A stretch of 64,000 bases of DNA from Streptomyces sp. NBC_00154 (GCF_026342835.1 NZ_JAPEMI010000001.1:6764501-6828500), one strand, 5' to 3'. Numbered from the stretch's first letter, positions 1 through 8,627 are shown. Translations and numbers: made by a program. Notes: a model not told the origin generated them from the letters alone.

Positions 1-747
1 ACCGCCTGCGCCTCCGGGTCCACCGCGATCGCTGTCGCCCGCGACCTGCTGACCAGCGGCCGGTGCGACACCGTGGTGGCGGGCGGGGCGGAGTCCGTGC
101 TGACGCCGCTGGTGGTGGCGGCCTTCGCGAAGATGGGGGCGCTCTCCACCCGGACAAGCGATCCGGCGGGCGCGTCGCGGCCGTTCGCCGCGGACCGGGA
201 CGGGTTCGTCCTCGGCGAGGGCGCCGCCATGCTCGTACTGGAGCGGACCGCCGACGCCCGTGCCCGCGGCGGCCGGCTGCGCGCGCTGCTGACCGGCGCG
301 GGCTCCAGTACGGACGCCCGCCACCCCACCGCTCCCGCGCCCGACGGCTGCGGTGCGCAACAGGCGGTGGAGGCGGCGCTGTACGAGGCGGGCTGGACGC
401 CCCGCGATGTCGACCACATCAACGCGCATGGCACGTCCACCCCGCTGAACGACGCGATGGAGACCGAACTCGTCTCCCGGCTCTTCCCACACCGTCCTTC
501 CGTCACCGCCGCGAAGGGAGTGATCGGGCACACCCTCGCCGCTGCCGGTGCGATCGAGGCGGTGGCGACCGTACTGACGCTGGAACACGGCATCGTCCCG
601 CCGATCGCCAACCTGGACGCGCTGCCGGACGGGTGGGACCTCGACTGCGTGACCAAGGAGCCGCGCCGGCAGGACGTCCGGCGGGCCGTCAGCCACTCCT
701 TCGGCTTCGGCGGACACAACGTCGCGCTGGCCTTCGAGCGCGCCTGA
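1..747 (+). CDS. Beta-ketoacyl synthase, 5'-truncated by window edge
   Basis: C-terminal 248 residues of a FabF/type II polyketide ketosynthase, which condenses an acyl chain with malonyl-ACP. The reading frame is open from base 1 and begins at the nucleophile motif TACASG, so the catalytic Cys is present. Both active-site histidines follow, in NAHGTSTPL (about base 420) and KGVIGHTLAAAGAIEA (about 515), and the family's C-terminal SFGFGGHN is intact. Because it carries Cys it is a true ketosynthase and not a chain length factor, which normally has Gln there. It closely resembles the ketosynthase at 3220-4443, so the two are probably tandem duplicates. Substrate and product cannot be told from sequence. 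Confidence 0.93.
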   Translation, partial: TACASGSTAIAVARDLLTSGRCDTVVAGGAESVLTPLVVAAFAKMGALSTRTSDPAGASRPFAADRDGFVLGEGAAMLVLERTADARARGGRLRALLTGAGSSTDARHPTAPAPDGCGAQQAVEAALYEAGWTPRDVDHINAHGTSTPLNDAMETELVSRLFPHRPSVTAAKGVIGHTLAAAGAIEAVATVLTLEHGIVPPIANLDALPDGWDLDCVTKEPRRQDVRRAVSHSFGFGGHNVALAFERA

Positions 748-765
748 CCCGTTGTCCCGCCTGTG

Positions 766-803
766 CAACGGACGGCGAGGAAGTGTGTCCTCGCCGTCCG
801 TTG
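766..803 (+). terminator. Strong hairpin between ketosynthase and oxidase genes
   Basis: A perfect 16-bp inverted repeat (arms 766-781 and 788-803, loop AGTGTG) lies 18 bases after the ketosynthase stop. It has no long T run, as is common for Streptomyces terminators. Its 3' arm ends only 15 bases before the ATG of the next gene, where no good ribosome binding site is visible, so it may also act as an attenuator or processing site. Confidence 0.7.
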
Positions 804-818
804 ATCGTTCTGGTAGTC

Positions 819-2684
819 ATGACCGCAACGATCGACAGCGTCGGCACCCAGTCCACCGCGGACCTTCTCAAAGGTGTGCTCTTCGGGGGTAACTTCCGCC
901 AGGAGCACGGCCCTTGGCGTCGGCTGATCTCCACGCAGCCGTTCCGCCGCCCGGCCGACCGCACACCCGACGAGCGCCTCTCCCTCGCGTACCAACGGCT
1001 GAGGATCCTCAACAGCACCCTCGGCAGCGCCGCCGGAACGGCCGCCGACCCGCGCGCCCTCGCCGCACTTCACGAGTGGATCGGCCCGGTGGACCCGGCG
1101 CTCACCACCGTCGCGGGCATCCACTACAACCTCTTCCTCGGCAGCCTCCTCGACCATGACGGCGATACCCGTCGCGATCTGTCGGACTTCCTCCGGCTGC
1201 GGCGCATCGGCACCTTCCTCTGTACGGAGGTGGCGCACGGCAATGATGCGGTGGCCGTCGAGACCACCGCGACGTACGACCGCGCACGCGACGGATTCGT
1301 CCTGCACACCCCGCACTCCGGGGCGCAGAAGTTCATGCCCAACGCCAGCCCGGCCGGCGGCCCCAAGACCGGACTGGTCGCGGCACGCCTGCTGGCCGAC
1401 GGCGCCGACCACGGAGTCTTTCTCTTTCTGGTGCCCCTCACCGACGAGGTGCGGCCGCTGCCCGGGGTACGGGTCCGCAGGCTCCCGGCACGCCTGGGCA
1501 GCCCGGTCGACCACTGTCTGACCTCATTCGACCAGGTCTTCGTGGAACGCGAGGCGCTGCTCGGCGGCGAGCACGGACGGGTCGGCGACAACGGGGAGTT
1601 CAGCAGCGCCATGGGCAACCGCAGGCGTCGCTTCCTCACCTCGATCGGGCGCGTCACGGTCGGCAAGATCTCCATGAGCGCCTGCGCGGTCGGCGCCGCG
1701 CGCGCGACGCTGGCCGTCGCGGTCCGCTACGGCGGCCACCGGTACATCTCCGGCCCGCGCGCAGCGCAGCCGGTGCCGGTGATCGCCCACCGCAGCCACC
1801 ACGGGCCGCTGGCCGAGGCCATGGCCACTGTCTTCGCGATGAGCCTGCTGCACCGCAGAGCCCTCGACCGGTGGGAGGCACAGGGCGGCCCGGGGCCGGG
1901 CACGGAGCGGGCCGAGGCGGAGCGGCTGGTCGCCGTGGCGAAGGGGTGGATCACCTGGCGGGCCCGCGCGGTCATCGTCGAATGCCGTGAACGGTGCGGA
2001 GCACAGGCGCTGTTGGAGAACAACGGCATGGCCGACCTCGTAGCCGGTGCGGAGGGCGTGATCACCGCCGAGGGAGACAACCTGGCCATCCACGCCAAGG
2101 CCGCCGCCGAGATGCTGTTCGCCGCTCCGCGGACCCCGCAGGACAGCACTTCTGATGCCGCGCCCGGAGATCTCGCCGATCCCCGGTTCCTCGGGCGGCT
2201 GCACGCGTATGTGGAGGACCTCTGGTTCGCCCGGGCCAGGGCGCGGATGAGCGGCGCCCGGAGTGATGGGCCGCTGGACCGGTGGAACGCGGCGTCCGGG
2301 CCGGCACTGCGTGGCGTCGAGGCCCACGCCCACCGGCAGGCGACCGAGGCGTACGCGGACGCGGTCGCCGGACTGCCCGAGGGGCCCGCACGTGATCGAC
2401 TCGCTGAACTGCAGCGGCTGTTCGCCCTGTGGTGGGTGGCCCGCAACAGCGGCGATCTGCTCGCCGCCGGTCGTCTGACCATCGACCAGGTCAACGCTCT
2501 GCCCGACGCCGTCGAAGGGCTCATCGCAGATGTCGCCGCGCATCTGCCCACCCTGATCGAGTCCTTCGCGCTGCCGGAAGAGGTGCTCGCGGACTGGCCC
2601 ATCGCGCGCGCCGACTACGCCGACGTGTACGACGATCCGGAGGCGGCGTGGCAGAGCGCCGCAGGGACCGAGGGGGAGCGGTGA
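819..2684 (+). CDS. Acyl-CoA oxidase/dehydrogenase-like flavoprotein
   Basis: A 621-residue protein of the acyl-CoA oxidase type, flavoenzymes that introduce a 2,3 double bond into an acyl thioester using FAD. The stretch CTEVAHGNDAVAVETTATYD (residues about 130-150) matches the oxidase-family FAD/substrate segment better than the roughly 380-residue dehydrogenases, and the length also fits oxidases. The ATG at 819 is chosen because upstream codons in this frame lie inside the ketosynthase gene and the hairpin. Its stop overlaps the GTG of the next gene, so they are translationally coupled. Lying between two ketosynthases and an ACP, it may desaturate an ACP- or CoA-bound chain; that role is inferred. 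Confidence 0.85.
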   Translation: MTATIDSVGTQSTADLLKGVLFGGNFRQEHGPWRRLISTQPFRRPADRTPDERLSLAYQRLRILNSTLGSAAGTAADPRALAALHEWIGPVDPALTTVAGIHYNLFLGSLLDHDGDTRRDLSDFLRLRRIGTFLCTEVAHGNDAVAVETTATYDRARDGFVLHTPHSGAQKFMPNASPAGGPKTGLVAARLLADGADHGVFLFLVPLTDEVRPLPGVRVRRLPARLGSPVDHCLTSFDQVFVEREALLGGEHGRVGDNGEFSSAMGNRRRRFLTSIGRVTVGKISMSACAVGAARATLAVAVRYGGHRYISGPRAAQPVPVIAHRSHHGPLAEAMATVFAMSLLHRRALDRWEAQGGPGPGTERAEAERLVAVAKGWITWRARAVIVECRERCGAQALLENNGMADLVAGAEGVITAEGDNLAIHAKAAAEMLFAAPRTPQDSTSDAAPGDLADPRFLGRLHAYVEDLWFARARARMSGARSDGPLDRWNAASGPALRGVEAHAHRQATEAYADAVAGLPEGPARDRLAELQRLFALWWVARNSGDLLAAGRLTIDQVNALPDAVEGLIADVAAHLPTLIESFALPEEVLADWPIARADYADVYDDPEAAWQSAAGTEGER

Positions 2685-2854
2685 CGGCCCCGCAGGAGCG
2701 GGCCGCCGGGCGGACGCGCCGGGTGCGGGAGGCCGCGCAGGCCCTCGGTGTCCGGGCCGTGCTGCTGGCGTACTGGGGCACGACATCCCTCCTCGCCCGG
2801 TGCCGCGCGAACGCGCGTACGGGCGTAGGCGAATCGGTTCGCCGCAAGGCGTAA
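2681..2854 (+). CDS. Small coupled protein of unknown function (57 aa)
   Basis: Begins with GTG at 2681 overlapping the stop of the oxidase gene (GTGA), behind the purine-rich sequence GAGGGGGAG at 2671-2679 region, a strong ribosome binding site. The protein is very basic (many Arg) with a short hydrophobic stretch, GVRAVLLAYWGTTSLLA, that could form an amphipathic or membrane-contacting helix. I recognise no family. The coupling and high third-position GC argue that it is translated. It may be an accessory or folding partner for the synthase, but nothing in the sequence proves that. Confidence 0.55.
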   Translation: MTAPQERAAGRTRRVREAAQALGVRAVLLAYWGTTSLLARCRANARTGVGESVRRKA

Positions 2855-2944
2855 CCGGAGGAACGTCATCCCGTTACTTCGGCGTCGGGACGGTGACATT
2901 CACCCGGTCCGACGCACCTGCACCACAGAGCGAAGAGGAAGATC

Positions 2945-3223
2945 ATGAGCGCGATTCATCCCGAGATCACCGACGTCCTCATCAGCACCTTCAAGGTGCC
3001 TGCTGCCGAGATCCTCCCGGACTCCACCATGGACAGCCTGGAGATGGACTCGCTCGCCGTCGCCGAGTTCGCCGTCATCATCAAGGAGAAGCTGCGTGTC
3101 GACGCAGGCTCCGACAGGCTCTACAAGGACGCCACCCTGGCCGACATCACCCGGTTCATCGACGAGACGGTCGGCGGCGTGGCGACGGCGAGCGGCGAGG
3201 CAGCGATGAGCAACCCCCGATGA
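2945..3223 (+). CDS. Acyl carrier protein
   Basis: A 92-residue acidic acyl carrier protein. The phosphopantetheine attachment Ser is in LEMDSLAVAEF (about residue 36), followed by the helix III region (TLADITRFIDE). The start ATG follows the purine stretch GAAGAGGAAG. The last codons overlap the next ketosynthase gene (ATGA at 3220-3223), so ACP and ketosynthase are made together. It would carry the growing chain for the adjoining ketosynthases. The C-terminal extension after about residue 78 is Ala/Gly/Ser-rich and probably disordered. Confidence 0.93.
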   Translation: MSAIHPEITDVLISTFKVPAAEILPDSTMDSLEMDSLAVAEFAVIIKEKLRVDAGSDRLYKDATLADITRFIDETVGGVATASGEAAMSNPR

Positions 3224-4443
3224 ACAGGCCCGCCGTCGTTGTCACCGGCCTGGGGATGATCACCCCGGCCGGCAACGACACCGAATCCACCTGGAACGGG
3301 GTCTGCTCCGGGGTCTCGCCCGCCCGCACCGTCCCCGAACTCGAAGGGTGCGAGATCGACTTCGCGTGCACGGTCTCCGGCATCGATCTGGACGAGGCGG
3401 TCGGCGGCCGGACGGCCTTCCGGATGGGGAAGTACGTCAAGTTCGCCGTCCTCGCGGCACGGGAGGCGGTCGCGGACGCCGGACTCGACCCGGCCGACTG
3501 GGACGGCAGCCGGGTGGCCGTCGTCGTCGGCACCAGCAGCGGAGGGTCCGCCGGCCTGACCGAACAGGCCGTCGCACTCGACCGGCGCGGGCCGGAGGCC
3601 ACCTCCCCGTCCGGCATCCTGCTCACCATTCCGAACATGCCCGCGGCCGAGATCGCCATCCGGATACGGGCCACGGGTCCCAGCATGGCGCCGTGCACCG
3701 CCTGTTCGTCCGGGGCCACCGCGCTCTCCGTGGCCCGGGACCTGCTGGTCACCGGCCAGTGCGACATCGCGATCGCCGGCGCCACCGAGTCCATCGTCTT
3801 CCCGGTCGCCATGACCGGCTTCGCCCGGTCCGGCGCCGCCGCCCGCAGGGACGGCGACCCGGCCCGTCTCTGCCGGCCGTTCGCGGCCGATCGTGCCGGA
3901 CTCGTCATGGGCGAGGGTGCCGCCCTCATGGTGCTGGAGCGGGCGGACGACGCCCGGGCTCGGGGGGCGGCGCCGAGAGCACTGCTCGCAGGCACGGGGG
4001 CCACCACCGACGCCCACCATCCCACCAGCCCGCATCCGTCCGGCGCCGTCGCCCGGGCTGCCGTCGAGGCGGCACTGCGCGACGCGGGCTGGCGGGCCGA
4101 GGACGTCGAACACGTCAACGCGCACGGCACGTCGACACCGCTGGGCGATGCCACCGAAGCCGCCCTCATCGGCTGGGTATATCCGCACCGGCCGCCCGTC
4201 ACCGCTCCCAAGGGCGTGCTGGGCCACTGCATGGGGGCAGCCGGAGCCATCGAGGCCGGGCTGACGATCCTTACGCTCCAGCACGGAGTCGTACCACCGA
4301 TCGCCAATCTGGACGCCCCGGCACCCGAGTTCGACATCGACTGCGTCACCAAGGCGCCTCTCCTGCAGCCGGTCCGCCGCGCCGTCAGCCACTCCTTCGG
4401 GTTCGGCGGCCACAACGCCGTGATCGCCCTCCAGCGCCCGTAG
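3220..4443 (+). CDS. Beta-ketoacyl synthase (FabF/type II PKS-like)
   Basis: Complete 407-residue ketosynthase, normal length for the FabF/KS-alpha family. Domain order is standard: N-terminal thiolase fold starting VVVTGLGMITPAG, nucleophile CTACSSGATAL (Cys about residue 163), first His in NAHGTSTPL, Lys-His in PKGVLGHCMGAAGAIE, and C-terminal SFGFGGHN. The ATG is forced by a 4-base overlap with the ACP stop. It keeps a Cys, so no chain length factor is visible in the window although two ketosynthases are. Close similarity to the partial ketosynthase at 1-747 suggests duplication with divergence in substrate. Confidence 0.95.
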   Translation: MNRPAVVVTGLGMITPAGNDTESTWNGVCSGVSPARTVPELEGCEIDFACTVSGIDLDEAVGGRTAFRMGKYVKFAVLAAREAVADAGLDPADWDGSRVAVVVGTSSGGSAGLTEQAVALDRRGPEATSPSGILLTIPNMPAAEIAIRIRATGPSMAPCTACSSGATALSVARDLLVTGQCDIAIAGATESIVFPVAMTGFARSGAAARRDGDPARLCRPFAADRAGLVMGEGAALMVLERADDARARGAAPRALLAGTGATTDAHHPTSPHPSGAVARAAVEAALRDAGWRAEDVEHVNAHGTSTPLGDATEAALIGWVYPHRPPVTAPKGVLGHCMGAAGAIEAGLTILTLQHGVVPPIANLDAPAPEFDIDCVTKAPLLQPVRRAVSHSFGFGGHNAVIALQRP

Positions 4444-4454
4444 ACCTTGCGGCA

Positions 4455-4619
4455 CTACGGCTGCGCCATGTGGAACTGGCGGAAGGCATCGTCGGACGCG
4501 ACGTCGTAGCCGGCGCGGTAGCCGTTCCGGAACACGGTGACGGTCACGGCGGGCGCGGCCGGGGGTGTCAGATCGTCCGGCTCCGAAGCTGTCAGCCACC
4601 ACCGGGCGGCGCGCCACCG
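4455..4619 (-). pseudogene. Possible remnant of a small protein
   Basis: On the minus strand an open frame runs 54 codons from just after an in-frame TGA to a TAG at 4455. Its translation has protein-like composition (ends FRNGYRAGYDVASDDAFRQF plus five residues) and GC-rich third positions, but there is no ATG or well-placed GTG near the N-terminus; the nearest ATG upstream (about 4634) is in another frame. I read it as a short gene broken by a frameshift, or one with an unusual start. Function unknown. Confidence 0.3.
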
Positions 4620-4773
4620 TCAGGCGAGCCGCCATGGTGCGCGGCGTCCCCCGGGCATGACAGCGGCATGACCGGGCCGGCCCGCGGCACTCGGCACGGT
4701 GTGGGTCCGGCCCTCGCCTCTACGGCCCTCGCCTCTCTCCGGTCCTCGCCTCTACGGCACCGCACGCGCCAGA

Positions 4774-5118
4774 TCACCGAGCCTGGCCTCCGAGCCTCCC
4801 GGTGAGGTCGTAGTGCCGATAGAGCTCCTCCTCCTCGGCCACGGAGAGATGTGCGTCCGCGTCCACCTTGGGGGCGTCCTTGACGCTGTCCTTCGGATGC
4901 TTGATGTACAGGTCGGAGCCCACTTTGCGGGCCCCGCGGAGCGGCACGAAGCTCTCCTTCATACCGAACAGGCCGGTTCTCACCGTGATCCAGTCCGGTC
5001 GCCCGGTGTCGTCGTCGACATACACCCGCCCCACGCTGCCCACCTTCTCGCCCGCGGTGTCGTACACCGTCAGGCCGTCGAGCTCTCCGGGATCCGTGAA
5101 ATCGTCAGGGGCTGCCAT
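4774..5118 (-). CDS. PRC-barrel domain protein
   Basis: A 114-residue protein. Residues about 12-75 fit a PRC-barrel fold, including LDGLTVYDTAGEKVGSVGRV and DWITVRTGLFG, followed by FVPLRGARKVGSDLYI and an acidic C-terminal tail containing SVAEEEELYRHY. Streptomyces PRC-barrel proteins of this form are abundant stress-associated proteins, often linked to photosynthetic-reaction-centre-like or RimM-like folds; the molecular job here is not known. The start was set at 5118 because the minus strand has GCGAGGAGGAATCGGTC just before that ATG; a longer upstream frame lacks this signal. It stands alone. Confidence 0.85.
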   Translation of the reverse strand: MAAPDDFTDPGELDGLTVYDTAGEKVGSVGRVYVDDDTGRPDWITVRTGLFGMKESFVPLRGARKVGSDLYIKHPKDSVKDAPKVDADAHLSVAEEEELYRHYDLTGRLGGQAR

Positions 5119-5620
5119 GACCGATTCCTCCTCGCCCGGGCGCGTCCGTGGGCGGGCCCACCGGGGAAGGCGCGTCCGGACTCCATCGCGCCTCACCCGG
5201 ACGGACGGTGCAACCTCCCGGCGCGGAGAGGGCCGTCCGCTGCGTCCCCGGGGGCGCAGTGCGACACCGATGGGGCCCCGCCCCGCGCGCTGGGCCATTC
5301 GGGTGAGAATCCGCAGGGCCGCAAGGGGTCCGTGAAGTTCGGACACACGCCCGGGACGGACCTCGCTCGGGTCTCAAGTACGCATGGTCCGCGTGGGCGG
5401 AGCGATCTCGACGAGGGTGGCCGCGCCCGCCACCGGTCTGCGAAGGCATCCGTCTCCGCGTTCATGACCCCGTTCCGCCCGCACACAGAACAGCCGCCCG
5501 TCCGCCCGACCAACCCTCGTTCCGGGTGCGTTGACCGTAGGATCGGCATCCCGCCATCGGCCGCCCCGAACGGCTGCGCCAGCCGCCGGTCCGGAGCCGA
5601 CGACCGTCAGGAGAGGCCCG
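5119..5620. other. Non-coding stretch before the P450 gene
   Basis: About 500 bases with no convincing gene on either strand. It must hold the divergent promoters for the PRC-barrel gene and the P450 gene. TAGGAT at 5538-5543 could be a -10 element for the P450 transcript, giving a leader of roughly 70 bases, but no matching -35 is clear. Confidence 0.4.
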
Positions 5621-6898
5621 TTGAACATCCCGCCGATACCGGGGCAGGACACCGCGCACCGCATGGATCCGGCCGGCGGGTGCCCGCATGCCGACAATGC
5701 CCGGCTGCTCGCCCGGGGCGCCGTGGCATCCCTCGTGCTGCCGGGCGATGTGCCGGGGATGGCGGTGCTCGGGCACGACGCCCTGAAGGAGTTTCTCGCC
5801 CACCCCGATGTCGCAAAGGACGCACGCCACTTCACCGCGCTGGCCGAAGGACGGATCCCCGACGGCTGGCCGCTGCGGACCTTCGCCACCGTGCAGGGCA
5901 TGACCACCGCCGATGACGGGGACCACCGGCGGCTGCGTGGGCTGGTGAGCAAGGCGTTCACCGCCCGGCGGGTGGAAGCGCTCCGGCCGCGCATCGAGAC
6001 CCTGACCGCCGAGCTGCTCGACCGGATCGACGCGGCAGCCGAGGAGGGGGACGGGACGGTGGACCTGCGCGCCGGGTTCGCGATGCCCCTGCCGATGGGC
6101 GTCATCTGCGAGCTCCTCGGCATCGACGGCCGGTACCAGGACCGCCTGCACCATCTGTCGAACCAGATCGTCGCCACCGACATCGGGCCCGTCGAGGCCA
6201 TGGCCGCCAACCGGGAGTTGGTGGAACTGCTGAGCACCGTCGCCGCAGCCCGCGCCGAGCAGCCCGGCGACGACCTCACCAGCGCGCTGATCGCAGCCCG
6301 CGACGACGGAGGAGACCGGCTCGGCCGGCACGAACTCATCGGCACCCTGCTCCTGATGATCATCGCCGGTCATGAGACCACGCTGAACCTCGTCACCAAT
6401 GCCGTACGTGCGCTGTGCACCCACCGGGACCAGCTCGACCTGGTCACCACGGGCCGCGCGGGATGGGCCGACGTCGTGGAGGAGACACTGCGTTGGGACA
6501 GCCCGGTCAGCTACTTCCCGTTCCGCTATCCGACCCGCGACCTGACCCTCGACGGGACCGTCATCCCACAGGGCACCCCCGTACTCGCCGGATACTCGGC
6601 CGCCGGACGCGACACGTCCGTGCACGGCCCCGACGCCGACCGCTTCGACGTCACCCGGCCGGCCAGGACGACGGGGGCCCGCCACCTCTCCCTCGGCCAC
6701 GGGCCGCACTACTGCCTGGGAGCGCCACTCGCCCGGATGGAGGCGACGATCGCGCTGGAGCAACTGTTCCGCCGCTTCCCGGAGCTGGACGTCACCGTGC
6801 CCGACGAGAAACTGGTGCGCCATGCCAGCTTTGTCGGCAACAGCGTGCGCACACTGCCGGTACGGCTCCGCCCGGACACGGTCTCCGCCGCGGGCTGA
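5621..6898 (+). CDS. Cytochrome P450
   Basis: A 425-residue soluble bacterial P450 monooxygenase. The I-helix oxygen-activation motif AGHETT is near residue 250, the K-helix ExxR is in VVEETLRWDSP, and the heme-thiolate loop is LSLGHGPHYCLGAPLARME with the Cys ligand. Length and motifs fit the CYP105/107-like families of Streptomyces. I chose TTG at 5621 because AGGAGAGG sits at 5609-5616; the frame is open further upstream without a comparable signal. No ferredoxin or reductase gene is adjacent, so redox partners must come from elsewhere. Substrate unknown; it is about 1.2 kb from the ketosynthase cluster but separated by the PRC-barrel gene. Confidence 0.95.
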   Translation: MNIPPIPGQDTAHRMDPAGGCPHADNARLLARGAVASLVLPGDVPGMAVLGHDALKEFLAHPDVAKDARHFTALAEGRIPDGWPLRTFATVQGMTTADDGDHRRLRGLVSKAFTARRVEALRPRIETLTAELLDRIDAAAEEGDGTVDLRAGFAMPLPMGVICELLGIDGRYQDRLHHLSNQIVATDIGPVEAMAANRELVELLSTVAAARAEQPGDDLTSALIAARDDGGDRLGRHELIGTLLLMIIAGHETTLNLVTNAVRALCTHRDQLDLVTTGRAGWADVVEETLRWDSPVSYFPFRYPTRDLTLDGTVIPQGTPVLAGYSAAGRDTSVHGPDADRFDVTRPARTTGARHLSLGHGPHYCLGAPLARMEATIALEQLFRRFPELDVTVPDEKLVRHASFVGNSVRTLPVRLRPDTVSAAG

Positions 6899-6937
6899 GG
6901 CCGGACACCGCACGCAGCGCTGCGACCCGCGCCCCAT

Positions 6938-7663
6938 ATGATCGACAGGTCGTTGCCGACCGTCGTCCTTCTGTGCCACCGGGAGTGCACCATTCGTTCC
7001 GTACTCGTCCGCCCGCCCGGACAGCGCGTCGAGCTGCTGGCCCGGCAGGAGGACGGCCTCGCCCTGCACCATCTCGTCTGGCGGCTCGGACCCGGCTGGC
7101 GGGTGTGCAGCAGCGCCGTGCTCGGCGGCGGCATCGGTCCGCGCGCATGGATCCTCAACGCACAGGTTCCCGGCGGCTATCCGCGGCTCGACCCCGATGC
7201 CCATCTCGCCGAGATCGCCGCCGCGGAGGATCTCACCGGACCGGGTGCCGCGCTGATGACGGCGGCAGATGTCACCGCGTACACGGTCGCCGCCGACGAG
7301 GGCGTGACCGCCACCGTGACCAGCGGTCTCGGAGTACGGGGCTGGGCCGCCGACCCGGCCGCCGGAACCGACGGACCACCGCCGCCGGGCACAGTCAATA
7401 TCGTCGTCACGGTCCCCGTGGCTCTCTCCGATGCCGCACTGGTCAACGCGGTCGCGACCGCCACCGAGGCGAAGGTGCAGGCGCTCCTGGACGCCGGACT
7501 CGACTGCTCCGGCACCCCGACGGACGCTGTGTGCATCGCCGCACCCGAACCCGGACCGGGGGCCGCGGCGCAGCCGTTCGCGGGCCCGCGGTCGCGGTGG
7601 GGATCGCGACTCGCCAGAGCAGTGCACAGTGCCGTGCTCGACGGCGCATTGCGGCAACCTTGA
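6938..7663 (+). CDS. cbiZ: Adenosylcobinamide amidohydrolase (CbiZ family)
   Basis: CbiZ proteins cleave the amide of adenosylcobinamide so that the corrinoid can re-enter B12 synthesis as adenosylcobyric acid. The 241-residue product contains the family landmarks WRVCSSAVLGGGIGPRAWILN and a later GTVNIVVTVPVALSDAALVNA segment followed by the predicted ACIAA-like C-terminal strand. The ATG at 6938 is the first in frame, but a start about 20-25 codons later would also fit. No cobalamin riboswitch is recognisable in the 39 bases between the P450 gene and this one, and no other B12 genes are nearby, so it appears to be a stand-alone salvage gene. Confidence 0.8.
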   Translation: MIDRSLPTVVLLCHRECTIRSVLVRPPGQRVELLARQEDGLALHHLVWRLGPGWRVCSSAVLGGGIGPRAWILNAQVPGGYPRLDPDAHLAEIAAAEDLTGPGAALMTAADVTAYTVAADEGVTATVTSGLGVRGWAADPAAGTDGPPPPGTVNIVVTVPVALSDAALVNAVATATEAKVQALLDAGLDCSGTPTDAVCIAAPEPGPGAAAQPFAGPRSRWGSRLARAVHSAVLDGALRQP

Positions 7664-7671
7664 CCTCTCAC

Positions 7672-7693
7672 CGCCCCGCGCCGGCGCGGGGCG
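7672..7693 (+). terminator. GC-rich palindrome after cbiZ
   Basis: Continuous 22-base palindrome (arms CGCCCCGCGCC and its complement) starting 9 bases after the cbiZ stop. It can fold into a 9-bp stem with a 4-base loop. It separates cbiZ from the next gene, whose ribosome binding site (GAAGGGA) follows immediately. Confidence 0.5.
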
Positions 7694-7718
7694 CGGCCGA
7701 CGAAGGGACCACGCTCTC

Positions 7719-8627
7719 ATGACGTCCACACCTGTCCACGTCACCCGTAAGCGGCCGACCGTGGCCGTCCTCGGCACCGGGATCATGGGATCAGGGATGG
7801 CGCGAAGCCTGCTCCGGGCGGGACTCGGCGTCCGCGCCTGGAACCGTACGCAGTCCAAGGCGGCTCCTCTCGCCGCCGACGGCGCGACAGTCACCGAAAC
7901 GGCGGAGGAAGCCGTACGGGGCGCCGATGTCATCGTGACCATGCTCAACGACGGCCTGTCCGTCGCCGCCGCGCTCACCGCTGCCGCGTCGGGCGTGCAC
8001 GGCGGTCAGATCCTGCTGCAGAGCTCCACCGTCGGACCCGACGCCACCGCTGATCTCGCCCAGCGGGCAGCAGACTTGGGACTCGTCTATCTCGACGCCC
8101 CGGTCGCCGGAACCAAGCAGCCCGCAGAACAGGGCGCGTTGACGGTCTTCGTCTCCGGCCCGTCCGCCGTCCGGCCGTCGGTGGAACCGGTGTTGGATGC
8201 GATCGGGCAGCGCACGGTCTGGGTCGGAGAGGCCCCTGGTGAGGCCTCGCGACTGAAGCTCGTGGTCAACACCTGGGTGATCAACATGGTGGGCAGCATT
8301 GCCGAATGCCTCAATCTTGCCGAGGGACTGGGCGTCGACCCGCAGTCGTTCCTCGACGTGATGAAGGGCGGCCCGCTGGACTCCGCCTACCTCCAGGGCA
8401 AGTCCGCGGCGGTCCTTTCCGGCGACCTCACCCCCAGCTTCGCCCTGTCCACCGCGCTCAAGGACACCCGCCTCATCCTCGAAGCCGCCGGACGGTCCGG
8501 GGTGATCCTTGACCTGGTCGCCGCGTCGGCGGACCGGTTCGAGCGCGCGGAGGCGGCCGGCCACGGCGGTGAGGACATGATCGCCACCTACTACGCGGGC
8601 CGTCCGGCGGAGAAGGCCGACGACTGA
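7719..8627 (+). CDS. NAD(P)-dependent beta-hydroxyacid dehydrogenase
   Basis: A 302-residue member of the 3-hydroxyisobutyrate/6-phosphogluconate dehydrogenase superfamily. The N-terminal Rossmann motif is VAVLGTGIMGSGMA; the substrate-binding signature appears as LDAPVAGTKQPAEQGALTVF (normally DAPVSGG), and the catalytic Lys is in KLVVNTWVINMVGSIAE. Glyoxylate/succinic semialdehyde reductase activity is an alternative for this family. The ATG at 7719 is preceded by GAAGGGA. The 3' end overlaps the convergent SnoaL-like gene by 37 bases. Confidence 0.9.
   Translation: MTSTPVHVTRKRPTVAVLGTGIMGSGMARSLLRAGLGVRAWNRTQSKAAPLAADGATVTETAEEAVRGADVIVTMLNDGLSVAAALTAAASGVHGGQILLQSSTVGPDATADLAQRAADLGLVYLDAPVAGTKQPAEQGALTVFVSGPSAVRPSVEPVLDAIGQRTVWVGEAPGEASRLKLVVNTWVINMVGSIAECLNLAEGLGVDPQSFLDVMKGGPLDSAYLQGKSAAVLSGDLTPSFALSTALKDTRLILEAAGRSGVILDLVAASADRFERAEAAGHGGEDMIATYYAGRPAEKADD

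Noticed and set aside
1524..2786. Long minus-strand open frame of 420 codons
   Set aside because: It lies antisense to the oxidase gene, which has clear family motifs; long antisense frames are a normal consequence of GC-rich codon use.
3220..4443. Second ketosynthase interpreted as a chain length factor
   Set aside because: It has Cys in the nucleophile motif CTACSSG and both catalytic His residues; a CLF would normally have Gln instead of Cys.
6899..6937. Cobalamin riboswitch before cbiZ
   Set aside because: The gap is 39 bases, far too short for a B12 element and without its box.
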